Assembly: GCA_013697655.1 (NCBI GenBank)
Contig: JACCWK010000055.1
Location: 1 to 64,000 of the forward strand
DNA: 64,000 bases
DNA from: Nitrosospira sp.
Lineage (GTDB): Bacteria > Pseudomonadota > Gammaproteobacteria > Burkholderiales > Nitrosomonadaceae
Reading direction: 5' to 3'
In this document: positions 8,479 to 16,648 of the stretch, piece by piece
Layout of the letters: each line of letters opens with the position of its first letter
How positions within the stretch are numbered: position 1 is the stretch's first letter
The notes under the pieces: model-generated
Databases searched by the model: none
The model's input: the letters and a program-made list of their open reading frames with translations, nothing else
Told to the model about the DNA's origin: nothing
Translations under genes and position numbers: made by a program

Positions 8479-8970
8479 ATGGCGAGACCTGTAACGGGAC
8501 GGGAATTTGTAAAGGCCGCGAAGGAAAGAATCGCAACAGCTAAAACTGTTGATGCCTTACGCGCGGCTCAGGCACTGCTTTTGCCACTGGAATTTGGACT
8601 ATCGCTAGAACAGACGGCCACGATCATAGGCCTATCCAAGAGCCGCACAGGAAAATTGCGGACACGGTTCCAGCGTATCGAGATCGGTGTGGAACAGGTC
8701 AAAACAAAAAAAGGGCTTCGCAACCATGCGCGGATGAGCCTTGATGAAGAGGTAAAATTCCTCACCCCGTTTATTACACAGGCTCAAAATACTGGCGTCC
8801 TTCTAATTCCGGAGCTGAAAGCGGAGCTCGAACGAAGCATTGGCAGGTCGGTATCAACATCGACGGTTTATCAACTGCTTCGACGCCACGGATGGTCGAA
8901 ACTTGCACAACATCCAAAAACGGATATTGAGGTTATGCAGGCATGGAAGAGAATTGGTCAGAAGAAATAA
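8479..8970 (+). CDS. IS630-type transposase orfA (winged-helix part), orphan
   Basis: A 163-aa protein starting MARPVTGREFVKAAKERIAT with two helix-turn-helix units: FGLSLEQTATIIGLSKSRTG and SIGRSVSTSTVYQLLRRHGW. This is the DNA-binding N-terminal ORF of two-frame IS630-family transposases. The catalytic DDE ORF that should overlap its end is missing: an ATG at 8943 gives only 18 codons before a stop. The element is therefore an inert remnant, though the DNA-binding part could still be expressed and bind its old ends. No terminal repeats could be identified. Confidence 0.75.
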   Translation: MARPVTGREFVKAAKERIATAKTVDALRAAQALLLPLEFGLSLEQTATIIGLSKSRTGKLRTRFQRIEIGVEQVKTKKGLRNHARMSLDEEVKFLTPFITQAQNTGVLLIPELKAELERSIGRSVSTSTVYQLLRRHGWSKLAQHPKTDIEVMQAWKRIGQKK

Positions 8971-10056
8971 ACGCCCCTGTAAAAAAACGCAAGTATTCGT
9001 AATCATTGCCAGCAATCGCGCGCTGTGTATCGCCTCAAGTTCATTGCATCCATCTGCCCCAGTAGTCGTAATTTCCCCGAGCTATCTGATCCAAAATCGG
9101 CTGGACATGCGCCACCGTTAAAGCCTTTAATTAAAGGCTTTAACGCCAACCCTTGCTCACGCGTTTCAACGGAACGCTATCTCTAAGTTCTCATCGGCCT
9201 CGCCTTCGCTAGTATCAAACATTCATCTCCCGCGTTGATTCACTCCAAGTTATGTGCCCTTCCGTTGTATGCGCTGCCATCGGGAAACAAGTAAGGTATG
9301 GTTTTTCGTCGTACAGATGGTGCTCGACGAAAACAAGATGGGTTGTTTGGTCGATCCCGGACCGGGCAATTGCCAACTCCATGTGATGCGGCAACTTCCT
9401 GGAACGACATGATCCTTGCGTGCCCGTTCTTGCATCGCTTTAACAGCAGCCAACGTTTTTACGTCCCATCATTAACGCACTTTATAAAACTATTAGGATT
9501 ACAACAGATGTTATCTAAGATAAAAAAACTTCACATTTAAAATATTTAGTTCTTACCCTTATTCAAACTTTACACTACAGAAAATGTTGACATTTCCTTA
9601 GACGAAATATAACAAGATACTGTATTGTATGAGTATATATAGTTATACATGAGCTTAAATCCCTATATATAACACGGGTAATTCACGCTCGCTTCGTCAA
9701 GGCTTTTCTATAATTCCATAAACTTCACAAATTATTTACAAATAACAAACATATTATTCACATAAGTCAGATTATATTATCGTCTCTTGTAAAGTGATTA
9801 ACGTATTAAATGTGAAATATGTTGTATACGACAAATTTCTCCAAGATCGTCGCTAAGCCACAATGCGATTACACGAAGACATAATCGGATAAGCCCGTGG
9901 ATAAGCGCTCGAAGGGGCTTGAGTTACCCAGAAGGCGGTGGCGGCAGCAAAGTGCTCATGAGGATTGAGTAAGACTACGAAAGGACTCACTGCGCCGGTT
10001 TGCGCTTTTTTACGTAAAATCTTTTTGATATTAAATTTTTTAAAAGGATAGGTATT
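8971..10056. other. Long AT-rich intergenic region, IS decay zone
   Basis: Nearly 1.1 kb without a supported gene between the orfA remnant and sulP. The first 500 bp contain broken frames on both strands (ORFs at 9298 and 9250) that I cannot assign. The second half is strongly AT-rich. It contains the 30-bp palindrome at 9116-9145 and a cttcacaa motif at 9723-9730, the reverse complement of the TTGTGAAG repeats after uspA. A short GCGC/GCGC stem followed by six T (about 9991-10011) lies just before sulP. Confidence 0.5.
9116..9145. repeat. 30-bp perfect palindrome
   Basis: The 15-bp arm cgttaaagcctttaa is followed at once by its exact reverse complement, with no loop. It could be a dyad operator, a bidirectional terminator with the central AT as loop, or an old insertion target or end. 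It lies about 150 bp after the IS630-type remnant. Confidence 0.7.
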
Positions 10057-11406
10057 ATGGGCTTAAATACTCCAGAGAATCCAGTTTCGCCATCGGCCGA
10101 TCATCGATCGATAGGGGCGCTGGAGCCAGCGGTAGCAGCAGGATCGGCGGGGTTTCAGGCTAAGTACCTTGCCCGCGACCTTCAGGCTGGAATCATATGT
10201 GGGGCCATGGCAATTCCGCTTACAACAGGCATTGCCATGATGTCCGAATATCCTATCAAGGTAGCGCTGGCGACGGTGGTTTTCGCCTGTTTTATCGGGT
10301 GGTTTAATGCTTTTTTCAAGCCGGGCAATTACATCGGTGTGCCGGGCGTGGCGGCAGGTCTTGCCCCAGCCCTGGCGCTGGGTGTCTCTAGTTTTGGCAT
10401 AGAAAATATGGCTTTCGTTATTTTTCTGACAGCTGCCATGCAAGCCGTAGTATGGAAATACAATTGGCAGCGGTATATTTTGCAAGCAGTACCAGTTTAT
10501 CTCGTTGAAGGGCTTCTGGCCGGAGTCGGTTTGAAGATTGCCCTCAAATTCGTGACATTCACCTACGAACTTCCACCAGACCAGGAATCCGCCGATGAGT
10601 TCTGGAATGGAGCGCGTATACAAATAGCGCTTATATCGCTAGTCGGTTTTGCCATGTTCGTGTATTTGTTTTCGAAATTCAAAGACACAAAGCCGGCGGT
10701 GCCTTATTTCCTGCTGATAGTGGCAAGCATAGTGCTCGCTCAGTTTATGCCTGTCTCCATGTTGCATGTGGATGATGTTGACCTCAAGCTTGCCCTGCCG
10801 ATACCGAATATCGATAGTGCAATGACTTGGGTATACATCATCGGCTTTTCCGCGATGCTGGCCACCATCGATGTGATAGAACAGGTGATGAGCAACGCTG
10901 CCATTGAAAAAATAGATCCGCTGAAACGAAAATGCAACACTAATAATAGTTTATTCGCTATCTGGATTGCCAATATGGGAGCGAGTTTCTTCGGGGGCAT
11001 GACCAATCTGGACGGCCTGGCCAAGAGCACCACCAACAAGCTGGCTGGAGCCATGACGAAGTTTTCCAATCTTGTGGTTGGCCTGGTTATCCTGTTTTTC
11101 GTAATCAACACCCATTATCTGGAATATCTGCCTAAGTTTTCGTTGGCGGCTATCATGATATTTTCGGGCTGGAAAATGATCATGGGATTATGGCATGTCG
11201 CGCATCACGGTCAATATGCGTTGATACTTGCCACCGTCACCGGGTTATTGGTATTTAAAATAGGCATATTTGAAGGCATGTTGGTCGCCTTGGCAGTGCA
11301 TGGCCTCGTCAATTATCTGGTATTCCACCAAGCCGGCAAAATACCGAGCAAGATCATCATCAAGAAGTACTTCGAGAAATTTTCGACAGGTGGTGGTGCC
11401 GACTGA
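10057..11406 (+). CDS. SulP-family anion permease (bicarbonate or sulfate)
   Basis: A 449-aa inner-membrane protein of the SLC26/SulP family. A hydrophilic 35-residue N-terminus precedes about 12-14 helices. The first, LQAGIICGAMAIPLTTGIAM, corresponds to the SulP signature region, and NMGASFFGGMTNLDGLAKST matches the conserved TM8-TM10 core. The C-terminal STAS domain is missing: the protein ends at about residue 449 after a short basic tail. SulP members include the Na+-dependent bicarbonate transporter BicA as well as sulfate carriers. The sbtA context favours bicarbonate, but this is inference. SD aggatagg precedes ATG 10057. A universal stress protein follows 74 bp later, probably on the same transcript. 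Confidence 0.8.
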   Translation: MGLNTPENPVSPSADHRSIGALEPAVAAGSAGFQAKYLARDLQAGIICGAMAIPLTTGIAMMSEYPIKVALATVVFACFIGWFNAFFKPGNYIGVPGVAAGLAPALALGVSSFGIENMAFVIFLTAAMQAVVWKYNWQRYILQAVPVYLVEGLLAGVGLKIALKFVTFTYELPPDQESADEFWNGARIQIALISLVGFAMFVYLFSKFKDTKPAVPYFLLIVASIVLAQFMPVSMLHVDDVDLKLALPIPNIDSAMTWVYIIGFSAMLATIDVIEQVMSNAAIEKIDPLKRKCNTNNSLFAIWIANMGASFFGGMTNLDGLAKSTTNKLAGAMTKFSNLVVGLVILFFVINTHYLEYLPKFSLAAIMIFSGWKMIMGLWHVAHHGQYALILATVTGLLVFKIGIFEGMLVALAVHGLVNYLVFHQAGKIPSKIIIKKYFEKFSTGGGAD

Positions 11407-11480
11407 CCTGGCAGCGTTATTGCGGCAAACGGCGGGCGAAGAACGTCCACCTTTTTTAATACGTTTTAATAGGAGCCGGT

Positions 11481-11903
11481 ATGTACGAAAAGATCATGGT
11501 AGCTATCCGCGATGATGAAATTTCCCGAAATGCTTTGAAGGAAGCCTTACATATTGCTGCCGCTTTTGGTGCCAAAATATGCATTGTTCATGCAGCCGCG
11601 GAAACCGGCGATAATGACGAGAGTAACGACGCTGGTCAGCAAAATGGTTTGGAGCTACTGGAGGAAGCTAAATCTACCGCTGAGGCACTGGCAATCGAGA
11701 CTCGCTTATTGGAAGCTGACGGACAATATGGCCTGAACGGTGTTTCTGAAGCCATCAGCAATGCCGTTACTGAATGGGGAGCTGACCTGCTTGTGGTGGG
11801 AACCAAGGGTCGAAGGGGCCTGGAACGCCTGGTCATTGGTTCGGTTGCCGGGAAACTAGTTGATACTGTAGATACCTCAATTCTCCTCGTCCGCCTGCGT
11901 TGA
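11481..11903 (+). CDS. Universal stress protein UspA family
   Basis: A 140-aa single Usp domain. MYEKIMVAIRDDEISRNALK gives the first strand and helix, and GTKGRRGLERLVIGSVAGKL matches the ATP-binding G-2x-G-9x-G-(S/T) motif, so it probably belongs to the nucleotide-binding UspFG-like branch. SD aggagccggt precedes ATG 11481. It follows the SulP permease in the same direction. Usp proteins fused to or next to transporters often act as energy-dependent regulators, so a role in controlling the permease is possible. A perfect hairpin terminator lies 120 bp downstream. Confidence 0.85.
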   Translation: MYEKIMVAIRDDEISRNALKEALHIAAAFGAKICIVHAAAETGDNDESNDAGQQNGLELLEEAKSTAEALAIETRLLEADGQYGLNGVSEAISNAVTEWGADLLVVGTKGRRGLERLVIGSVAGKLVDTVDTSILLVRLR

Positions 11904-11961
11904 AAGCAGAAATATATGTAGTAAAGGGGAGAATAGCGTCTATAGGTAAATGGTTATTAGT

Positions 11962-12320
11962 TTGTGAAGTATATGTCAATAACTTGTGAAGTTATAGGTA
12001 AGCCACATAGCCGCGTCGTATCATTTTCGAGCCTGATGGCAAATTCAGGCTCGAAAATATTTCAAACGTTATCGTCAACGAGCCTTCTGGTATCTCATCA
12101 ACTCGTTCTTTTGAGATGCAAACTAACGGCCTAATAGATTGAATTATAAGTTATCCACAAGATCTGTGGAGCGCTGATGGAATGTCGCAAGAGTCAAAAT
12201 CGTTCCCAGGGATCCTTGCTCGACTATATAAAAATAGAGATGAAAAAGAAATTCAGACCGTACAAAAATTACTTTACAAATGTGAAGGATGTGTATAATA
12301 AGTGTCAATAAGTTGTGAAG
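11962..12320 (+). repeat. TTGTGAAG direct repeats after uspA
   Basis: TTGTGAAG occurs at 11962-11969, 11984-11991 (22 bp apart, about two helical turns) and 12313-12320. The second and third copies share the longer context tgtcaataa-c/g-ttgtgaagt (18 of 21 positions; 11974-11994 and 12303-12323). An inverted copy is at 9723-9730. They look like binding sites or the decayed ends of a small element. Confidence 0.5.
12023..12058. terminator. Bidirectional intrinsic terminator after uspA
   Basis: The 14-bp arm attttcgagcctga and its exact complement tcaggctcgaaaat enclose an 8-nt loop. The AT-flanked GC core is typical of a rho-independent terminator usable in either direction. It probably ends the sulP-uspA transcript. 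Confidence 0.75.
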
Positions 12321-12392
12321 TATTTGATTGAGTAAGGGGCCACGCAGGCTCCCTGCGCAGATTCTTTAGACAATATTTTAGGAGCATTTTCC

Positions 12393-12608
12393 GTGAAAAC
12401 TATTCGTCCTGTTTTTGCCTTCATTCTGACTGCGGCTCTTGTTCTTCTTTGGGCTGCACCTTATCTTATATCCGAAACATTTGATGCAAGCCGCTTCACT
12501 ATAGATTTTTGCCTATTCATGGGAACGTATCTGATGCTCATACGTCCTGCTTCTTTCAGTTCTTCCGGGCGCTCCAGGAAACAATTTACGAGCCGTGCTT
12601 CGGCATAA
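12393..12608 (+). CDS. Small hypothetical protein with N-terminal hydrophobic segment
   Basis: A 71-codon ORF with GTG start and an upstream SD (taggagc, 7-8 bp away). The first 30 residues, KTIRPVFAFILTAALVLLWA, look like a signal peptide or membrane anchor. The remainder is Ser/Arg-rich and may be out-of-frame sequence after an old break; the minus strand over the same stretch is also open. I recognise no family. Confidence 0.35.
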   Translation: MKTIRPVFAFILTAALVLLWAAPYLISETFDASRFTIDFCLFMGTYLMLIRPASFSSSGRSRKQFTSRASA

Positions 12609-12679
12609 ATTCGAGTCCTTCTCGATTTCAGCCAGGGCAGATCGAGCTTACCTGCCCGCACCGATTTGATGGTTTGGAA

Positions 12680-12727
12680 ATTGGTGGCTCTTCAAAACTT
12701 ATTTTGCAGATTTGAAGAGCCACCAAT
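12680..12727. repeat. Perfect 17-bp hairpin
   Basis: attggtggctcttcaaa (12680-12696) and its exact complement (12711-12727) enclose a 14-nt loop. No T-run follows on either strand, so it is not a textbook terminator. Long perfect stems of this kind occur as REP-like or IS200/IS605-type ends, or as strong mRNA stabilising structures. Confidence 0.7.
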
Positions 12728-12775
12728 AGTGTTTAGCCATGCCTTTCGTGAGGATTCACATTTTTCGGGAGTCAG

Positions 12776-13205
12776 ATGAGAAATTATGCAATTAAAGTAC
12801 TTCTGCTTGGGGGCCTAATGTACGCAGGATTGCCGGTACTCGCGCAGGACGCTACAAGCAAGATTCCGATCAAAATTTAATTTTTCCTGTATACAAGATG
12901 CTATTGATGAACGCGATACCTCCCTGGCGAATTTGGTTAATAACTGGTCATCATCTGTCAAAAGTGCGCTTGAAACGCGACGCGGCCAGGAAAGGTCCAG
13001 CTGGGATATTTCTAACTATAAAGAGCGCCGGCTCGTGCAGAGAAAGGTGTGGGGCGATTATGGCAAGATTCTTCGTAATGCAAATGCTGAAAAAAAGAAA
13101 GAACGAGTCCGTGCATGGAAAAAATTCGAGCACGATCGGAAAGAATGCCAAGGCGCATACTCTCCCGAGATGACAACGGGCAGCACTTACGATTCAAACC
13201 TGTAG
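12776..13205 (+). pseudogene. Small secreted charged protein, frameshifted after the signal peptide
   Basis: ATG 12776 (SD gggag, 7 bp before) opens a frame with a classical signal peptide: basic RNYAIK, then VLLLGGLMYAGLPVLA, cleaved after AQ or LA. It stops at 12880 after 34 codons. One frame over, the sequence continues as NFSCIQDAIDERDTSLANLV, ALETRRGQERSSWDISNYKE, then a Lys/Arg-rich helical tail with a second Cys (KECQG), ending at 13205. Skipping one A in the run aaaa at 12873-12876 joins them into about 142 residues. The pattern (CIQxAxxxRxxS, then repeated E/TRR..W.. helices, then a C-terminal Cys) resembles small exported proteins I recall from Patescibacteria and some proteobacteria. 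Function is unknown. The error may be a homopolymer sequencing artefact. Confidence 0.6.
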
Positions 13206-13283
13206 ACAAAGGATGACTGACCTTATCTTTGTATCCGAGTATTACGAATCCACCTTTTTAACCCTTATATATACATCTATATC

Positions 13284-13874
13284 ATGTTAAAGACATCTAC
13301 TTCCACTAATCCATTTTTCTACTTTGCATACGGCCCAAATATGCTGTCTCGGAGGCTTCGGGAGCCGAATAGAGCGCCCTCCGCCGTGGCCGTAGACATT
13401 GGTTTTGTTCAGGGTCGAAGATTTTCTTTTGGAAAGGTGAGCCGCGATGGATCCGGGAAATGCGACCTCGAAGCAACGGGCAACCTGAAGGATCGGGCCT
13501 ATGGGGTTCTCTTCCAGGTAAATATAGGAGAAAGGCCGAGGCTTGAAGAAGCCGAAGGCCTCGGAATTGGTTAAAGCGAAGCAAATATTCAGGTTGTTAC
13601 TTCAACGGGTGTTTACGCCGCATTAACGTATGCGGCTAGTTATCGGGAGACCCCACTCCTGCCTTATCAGTGGTATAAAGCATCTGTTATAGCGGGGGCC
13701 GTCGAACATGGTTTGCCGATTGAGTATATTGAATGGCTGCGAACATTCGAAGCACAACCGGACGCGAATCCCAAACGCCGTGCCGAGAGGGAAGCCCTGA
13801 TATTCGGTGATTTGCCGCTGTGTCGCTTCCAGTTTGACGTTGATATCCGTCAGGCAGCCGTCAACGAGGCGTGA
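13284..13874 (+). pseudogene. Gamma-glutamylcyclotransferase-like protein with in-frame stop
   Basis: The frame begins LKTSTSTNPFFYFAYGPNML, the AIG2/GGCT substrate-pocket motif (usually YGSNM), and continues through GVLFQV and LEEAEGLG. After TAA at 13572-13574 the same frame runs on for 100 codons with QVVTSTGVYAALTYAASYRE, YQWYKASVIAGAVEHGLP and YIEWLRTFEAQPD, the standard C-terminal half. A single Tyr-to-stop change would explain it: relatives usually have Gly-Tyr at this point. Intact length would be about 196 residues. GGCT enzymes release 5-oxoproline from gamma-glutamyl peptides. No SD is obvious before ATG 13284. The two halves share one frame, so this is not a sequencing indel. Confidence 0.8.
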
Positions 13875-13991
13875 GGGAGCGACATCGTTTATGTCACCCC
13901 AGGACGTCGAACCAGCAGCCGTGCTTAACGCAATTTAGGCACAAATCATATGGCTTTGTTAGAAGCAAAGTTAAATTTTTATATTGTAGAT

Positions 13992-14903
13992 CTAAGCTCG
14001 TGATGTAGCGCCTGATGATGCGGCGAGCTTATGATAAAAATCGAAGCGCCGCCTGCTGATCTTCCCTTCTTGTGTGGCTTGTGCAAGTGCACAGCCTGGT
14101 TCACCGGCGTGGCGGCAATTGTTGAATTTGCATTGTCCGATATAGGGATGAAATTCGATAAAACCCCACGCCAATTCCTCACCATCAATATGATTCAGAC
14201 CGAATTCCTGCATGCCGGGAGAGTCGATAATGTGACTGTTCTCATCGAGGTGGTAGAGTCTCGCATGGGTAGTGGTATGGCGGCCGGTGTCGAGCGCGAT
14301 GGAGATTCCGGAAGTAGCGCGTTCCGCAGTCGGGATGAAAGCATTGATGACGGTGGACTTGCCCATGCCGGATTGACCTACCAAAACGCTGAGGTGGCCC
14401 TGCAGGTAGGGCATTAGTGGGGCAATGTCGGTCTTCGCGCTGACTTGCAGCACGGGGTAGCCTAGTTCCCGGTAAATCGCGAGCGAAGCAGCGGCAGCAC
14501 GTGTGGGTTCTGTGAGGTCGGTCTTGTTGAGTACGATCAACGCCTTGATACGCTGGTTCTCGGCAGCAGCGAGGCAGCGGTTTATCAATTCCTCGCTGAA
14601 ACTAGGCACGGCCGCCACTACAATTACTATCTGGGTAACATTGGCGGCGATGAGTTTCTCCCGATAGGCGTCGCTACGATATAGTAGCGCGCTACGGGGA
14701 AAAATGGTTTCTATTACACCTTGCCCTGATGTGGTGAGCTGAATTTTCACCTGGTCGCCACACGCCGCGCCCCCTTTCTTCCCTCGCATTACACAGGAAA
14801 GCGTGCCGTCACTTGCCGTTTCAACGAGAAAATGCCTGCCGAATGCGGCGACTATCTGTCCGAGAACTGGGAATGGTGATAGGGTGCGTGGAGGTGAGCT
14901 CAA
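13992..14903 (-). CDS. rsgA: Ribosome small-subunit biogenesis GTPase RsgA
   Basis: A 303-aa circularly permuted GTPase that checks late 30S maturation. It has an N-terminal OB fold (residues 10-75), a G domain with motifs in permuted order NKTD, then GQSGMGKST, then DSPGMQEFG, and a C-terminal zinc finger CKFNNCRHAGEPGC. The best start is TTG 14903, which overlaps the phhB stop in the string TTGA, so translation is coupled to phhB. No ATG with an SD is available nearby that keeps the OB fold. Only a weak stem-loop follows the gene before the accessory region. Confidence 0.95.
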   Translation of the reverse strand: MSSPPRTLSPFPVLGQIVAAFGRHFLVETASDGTLSCVMRGKKGGAACGDQVKIQLTTSGQGVIETIFPRSALLYRSDAYREKLIAANVTQIVIVVAAVPSFSEELINRCLAAAENQRIKALIVLNKTDLTEPTRAAAASLAIYRELGYPVLQVSAKTDIAPLMPYLQGHLSVLVGQSGMGKSTVINAFIPTAERATSGISIALDTGRHTTTHARLYHLDENSHIIDSPGMQEFGLNHIDGEELAWGFIEFHPYIGQCKFNNCRHAGEPGCALAQATQEGKISRRRFDFYHKLAASSGATSRA

Positions 14904-15247
14904 ATCTTAAAGAGAGTATCAATTTTCGCTGCACAAATAAAATCATTTTCGGACAAGCCGTTAATGGCGTGGGTAGTATATTCCACGCGACATTTATTGT
15001 AGCCAACTGTTATGTCCGGATGATGATCCTCGCGATGCGAAATCCATGCGATTGCATTGACAAATGCCATAGTCTGATAATAATTATTAAAACTATAGAC
15101 TTTGCGGATCAGCGTGTCGAGAAACTCCCATCCGTCAAGCTGTTGCATCAGCACAGTAACCTCAGTGGGGGAAAGCGGCGGCATCCCGCCTTCACAAGGT
15201 CTGCATTGCTTGGTTGCCAAGGTATTCACGGTTGTGTTCATTAGCAC
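14900..15247 (-). CDS. phhB: Pterin-4a-carbinolamine dehydratase
   Basis: A 115-aa protein of the PCD/DCoH family: YSFNNYYQTMAFVNAIAWIS followed by HREDHHPDITVGYNKCRVEY. The conserved His-His-Pro and Trp/His residues dehydrate the 4a-carbinolamine made by pterin-dependent hydroxylases. No phenylalanine hydroxylase is in this window; in autotrophic betaproteobacteria the gene sits with rsgA, orn and the M48 protease as here. ATG 15247 has the partly matching sequence aggagtgctaatg; the second ATG six bases in is also possible. It overlaps rsgA by 4 bp. Confidence 0.9.
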   Translation of the reverse strand: MLMNTTVNTLATKQCRPCEGGMPPLSPTEVTVLMQQLDGWEFLDTLIRKVYSFNNYYQTMAFVNAIAWISHREDHHPDITVGYNKCRVEYTTHAINGLSENDFICAAKIDTLFKI

Positions 15248-15294
15248 TCCTGCTGGTTATGTATATATAAATCGATGCGCCTACGTTTAGGAAG

Positions 15295-16551
15295 TTAATT
15301 ATGCGCCAGGTTTTGTAGCCGCGTTATTCTCATCACGGCTGGGGGGTGCGAATCGTAAAACGCCGAGTGCAAAGGGTCGGGAGTAAGCGTTGCGGCATTG
15401 TCCTGGTAGAGTTTAACCAACGCCCGCATGAGATCCGTGGCGGATGCGTTATGGGCAGCGTATTCGTCCGCTTCGAATTCGTGCTTTCGTGAATACAGAC
15501 TTGCCATTGGTTGGAAAAGGAACGTGAATGCGGGCATTACCAGAAAAAATAATAGCAACGCCGTGGCGGTCGAAGGCACAGATGAAACCGAGACCCCCAG
15601 CCCTTGGTAAAACCAGTCTTGCTGCATTAAGTAGCCCAGCAACGATAAGAATACCAAGCTCATGGCAAAACTCCACCCAATGCGTTTGATGACGTGACGG
15701 CGCTTGAAATGTCCCAATTCATGTGCCAACACCGCTTCAATTTCAGATACATCAAGCCGAGAAAGCAAGGTGTCAAAAAAAACGATCCGCTTGGTCTTGC
15801 CGAAGCCAGTGAAGTAAGCGTTACCATGATTACTACGGCGCGAACCATCCATGACGAAAAGACCACTGGATTTGAAACCGCATTTCCGCATCAGCTGCTC
15901 AATACGCGTCCGGAGCGGAGCATCTTCAAGTGGAGCAAATTTATTGAATAACGGCGCAATCCATGTAGGGTAAATGGCCAGAACTACAATATTGAACGCC
16001 ATCCATGCGAGCCAGGCAAAGAACCACCAGTTCGCGCCCATCTTCTCCATTAGCCACAGCATGCCAAGTAACAATGGCATGCCAAATAGCAATCCCAGTC
16101 CGGCGCGTTTGACAAGATCGGTCAGAAACATGCGCGGTGTCATTTTATTGAAGCCGAATTGTTGTTCAATAACGAAGGTTCGATAGTAGCTAACAGGGAT
16201 TTCCGCTACGCTTATTAGCAATATAGTACTGATGATGAGTGCCATGCCATTGGCAATCGGATCGCTCAACAAATTCGACCAAAAAGAAACCAGGATACTT
16301 AATCCGCCTCCCAAGGTAAATATCAGTAAAAGCACTGTTTCAAGCGATACGCTTACATAACCCAGACGAGTCTTTGCACAGGTATAGTCTGCCGCCTTCT
16401 GATGCGCTTCAAGGCTGATCTGGGCAGAAAAATTGTCGGGCACTTTGTCGCGATGGGCTAGAACATGATGGATGTGCCGAGTTGCCAGCCACATGCGTAC
16501 GCAAAAGGTGAGCAGCAGAGCGATGAGAAAGACGGCTGTAAAAGTTTGCAT
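15295..16551 (-). CDS. M48 family (Ste24-like) membrane metalloprotease
   Basis: A 418-aa membrane protein with an N-terminal CAAX-protease-1 region of about five helices, and a zinc protease core VLAHELGHFKRRH (HExxH) with the third ligand in KHEFEADEYA. It resembles yeast Ste24 and bacterial homologues rather than the shorter HtpX. Bacterial members are thought to act in membrane protein quality control; no prenylation system is implied. ATG 16551 opens with a signal-anchor helix QTFTAVFLIALLLTFCVRMW. It is divergent from orn, with a 97-bp shared promoter region. Confidence 0.9.
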   Translation of the reverse strand: MQTFTAVFLIALLLTFCVRMWLATRHIHHVLAHRDKVPDNFSAQISLEAHQKAADYTCAKTRLGYVSVSLETVLLLIFTLGGGLSILVSFWSNLLSDPIANGMALIISTILLISVAEIPVSYYRTFVIEQQFGFNKMTPRMFLTDLVKRAGLGLLFGMPLLLGMLWLMEKMGANWWFFAWLAWMAFNIVVLAIYPTWIAPLFNKFAPLEDAPLRTRIEQLMRKCGFKSSGLFVMDGSRRSNHGNAYFTGFGKTKRIVFFDTLLSRLDVSEIEAVLAHELGHFKRRHVIKRIGWSFAMSLVFLSLLGYLMQQDWFYQGLGVSVSSVPSTATALLLFFLVMPAFTFLFQPMASLYSRKHEFEADEYAAHNASATDLMRALVKLYQDNAATLTPDPLHSAFYDSHPPAVMRITRLQNLAHN

Positions 16552-16648
16552 GATCAGTATTTAATGCCTGGCGAATTTGACGAAAGGTGACGGGTACCTA
16601 TCGATATGACACAATTACACATAGAAAATTCAGGAAAGCAAATTCATT

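Larger units (their letters stand above)
11904..12392. other. Intergenic region with terminator, repeats and one DnaA box
   Basis: No gene is visible. Besides the terminator and the TTGTGAAG repeats, it holds one perfect DnaA-box nonamer (ttatccaca, 12151-12159) next to a ccaca/tgtgg dyad, and a possible promoter (tttaca 12273-12278, 15-bp spacer, tataat 12294-12299) pointing at the small ORF at 12393. Confidence 0.45.

Noticed and set aside
9250-9540. Overlapping ORFs on both strands in the gap before sulP
   Set aside because: Neither has an SD or recognisable motif; all frames in this stretch look equally broken.
12121-12180. Possible replication origin around the DnaA box
   Set aside because: Only one consensus box, no dnaA, dnaN or rep gene nearby.
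12461-12661. 66-codon minus-strand ORF (RPEELKEAGR region)
   Set aside because: Composition looks protein-like, but there is no SD, no recognised family, and it overlaps the plus-strand ORF with the better start signal.
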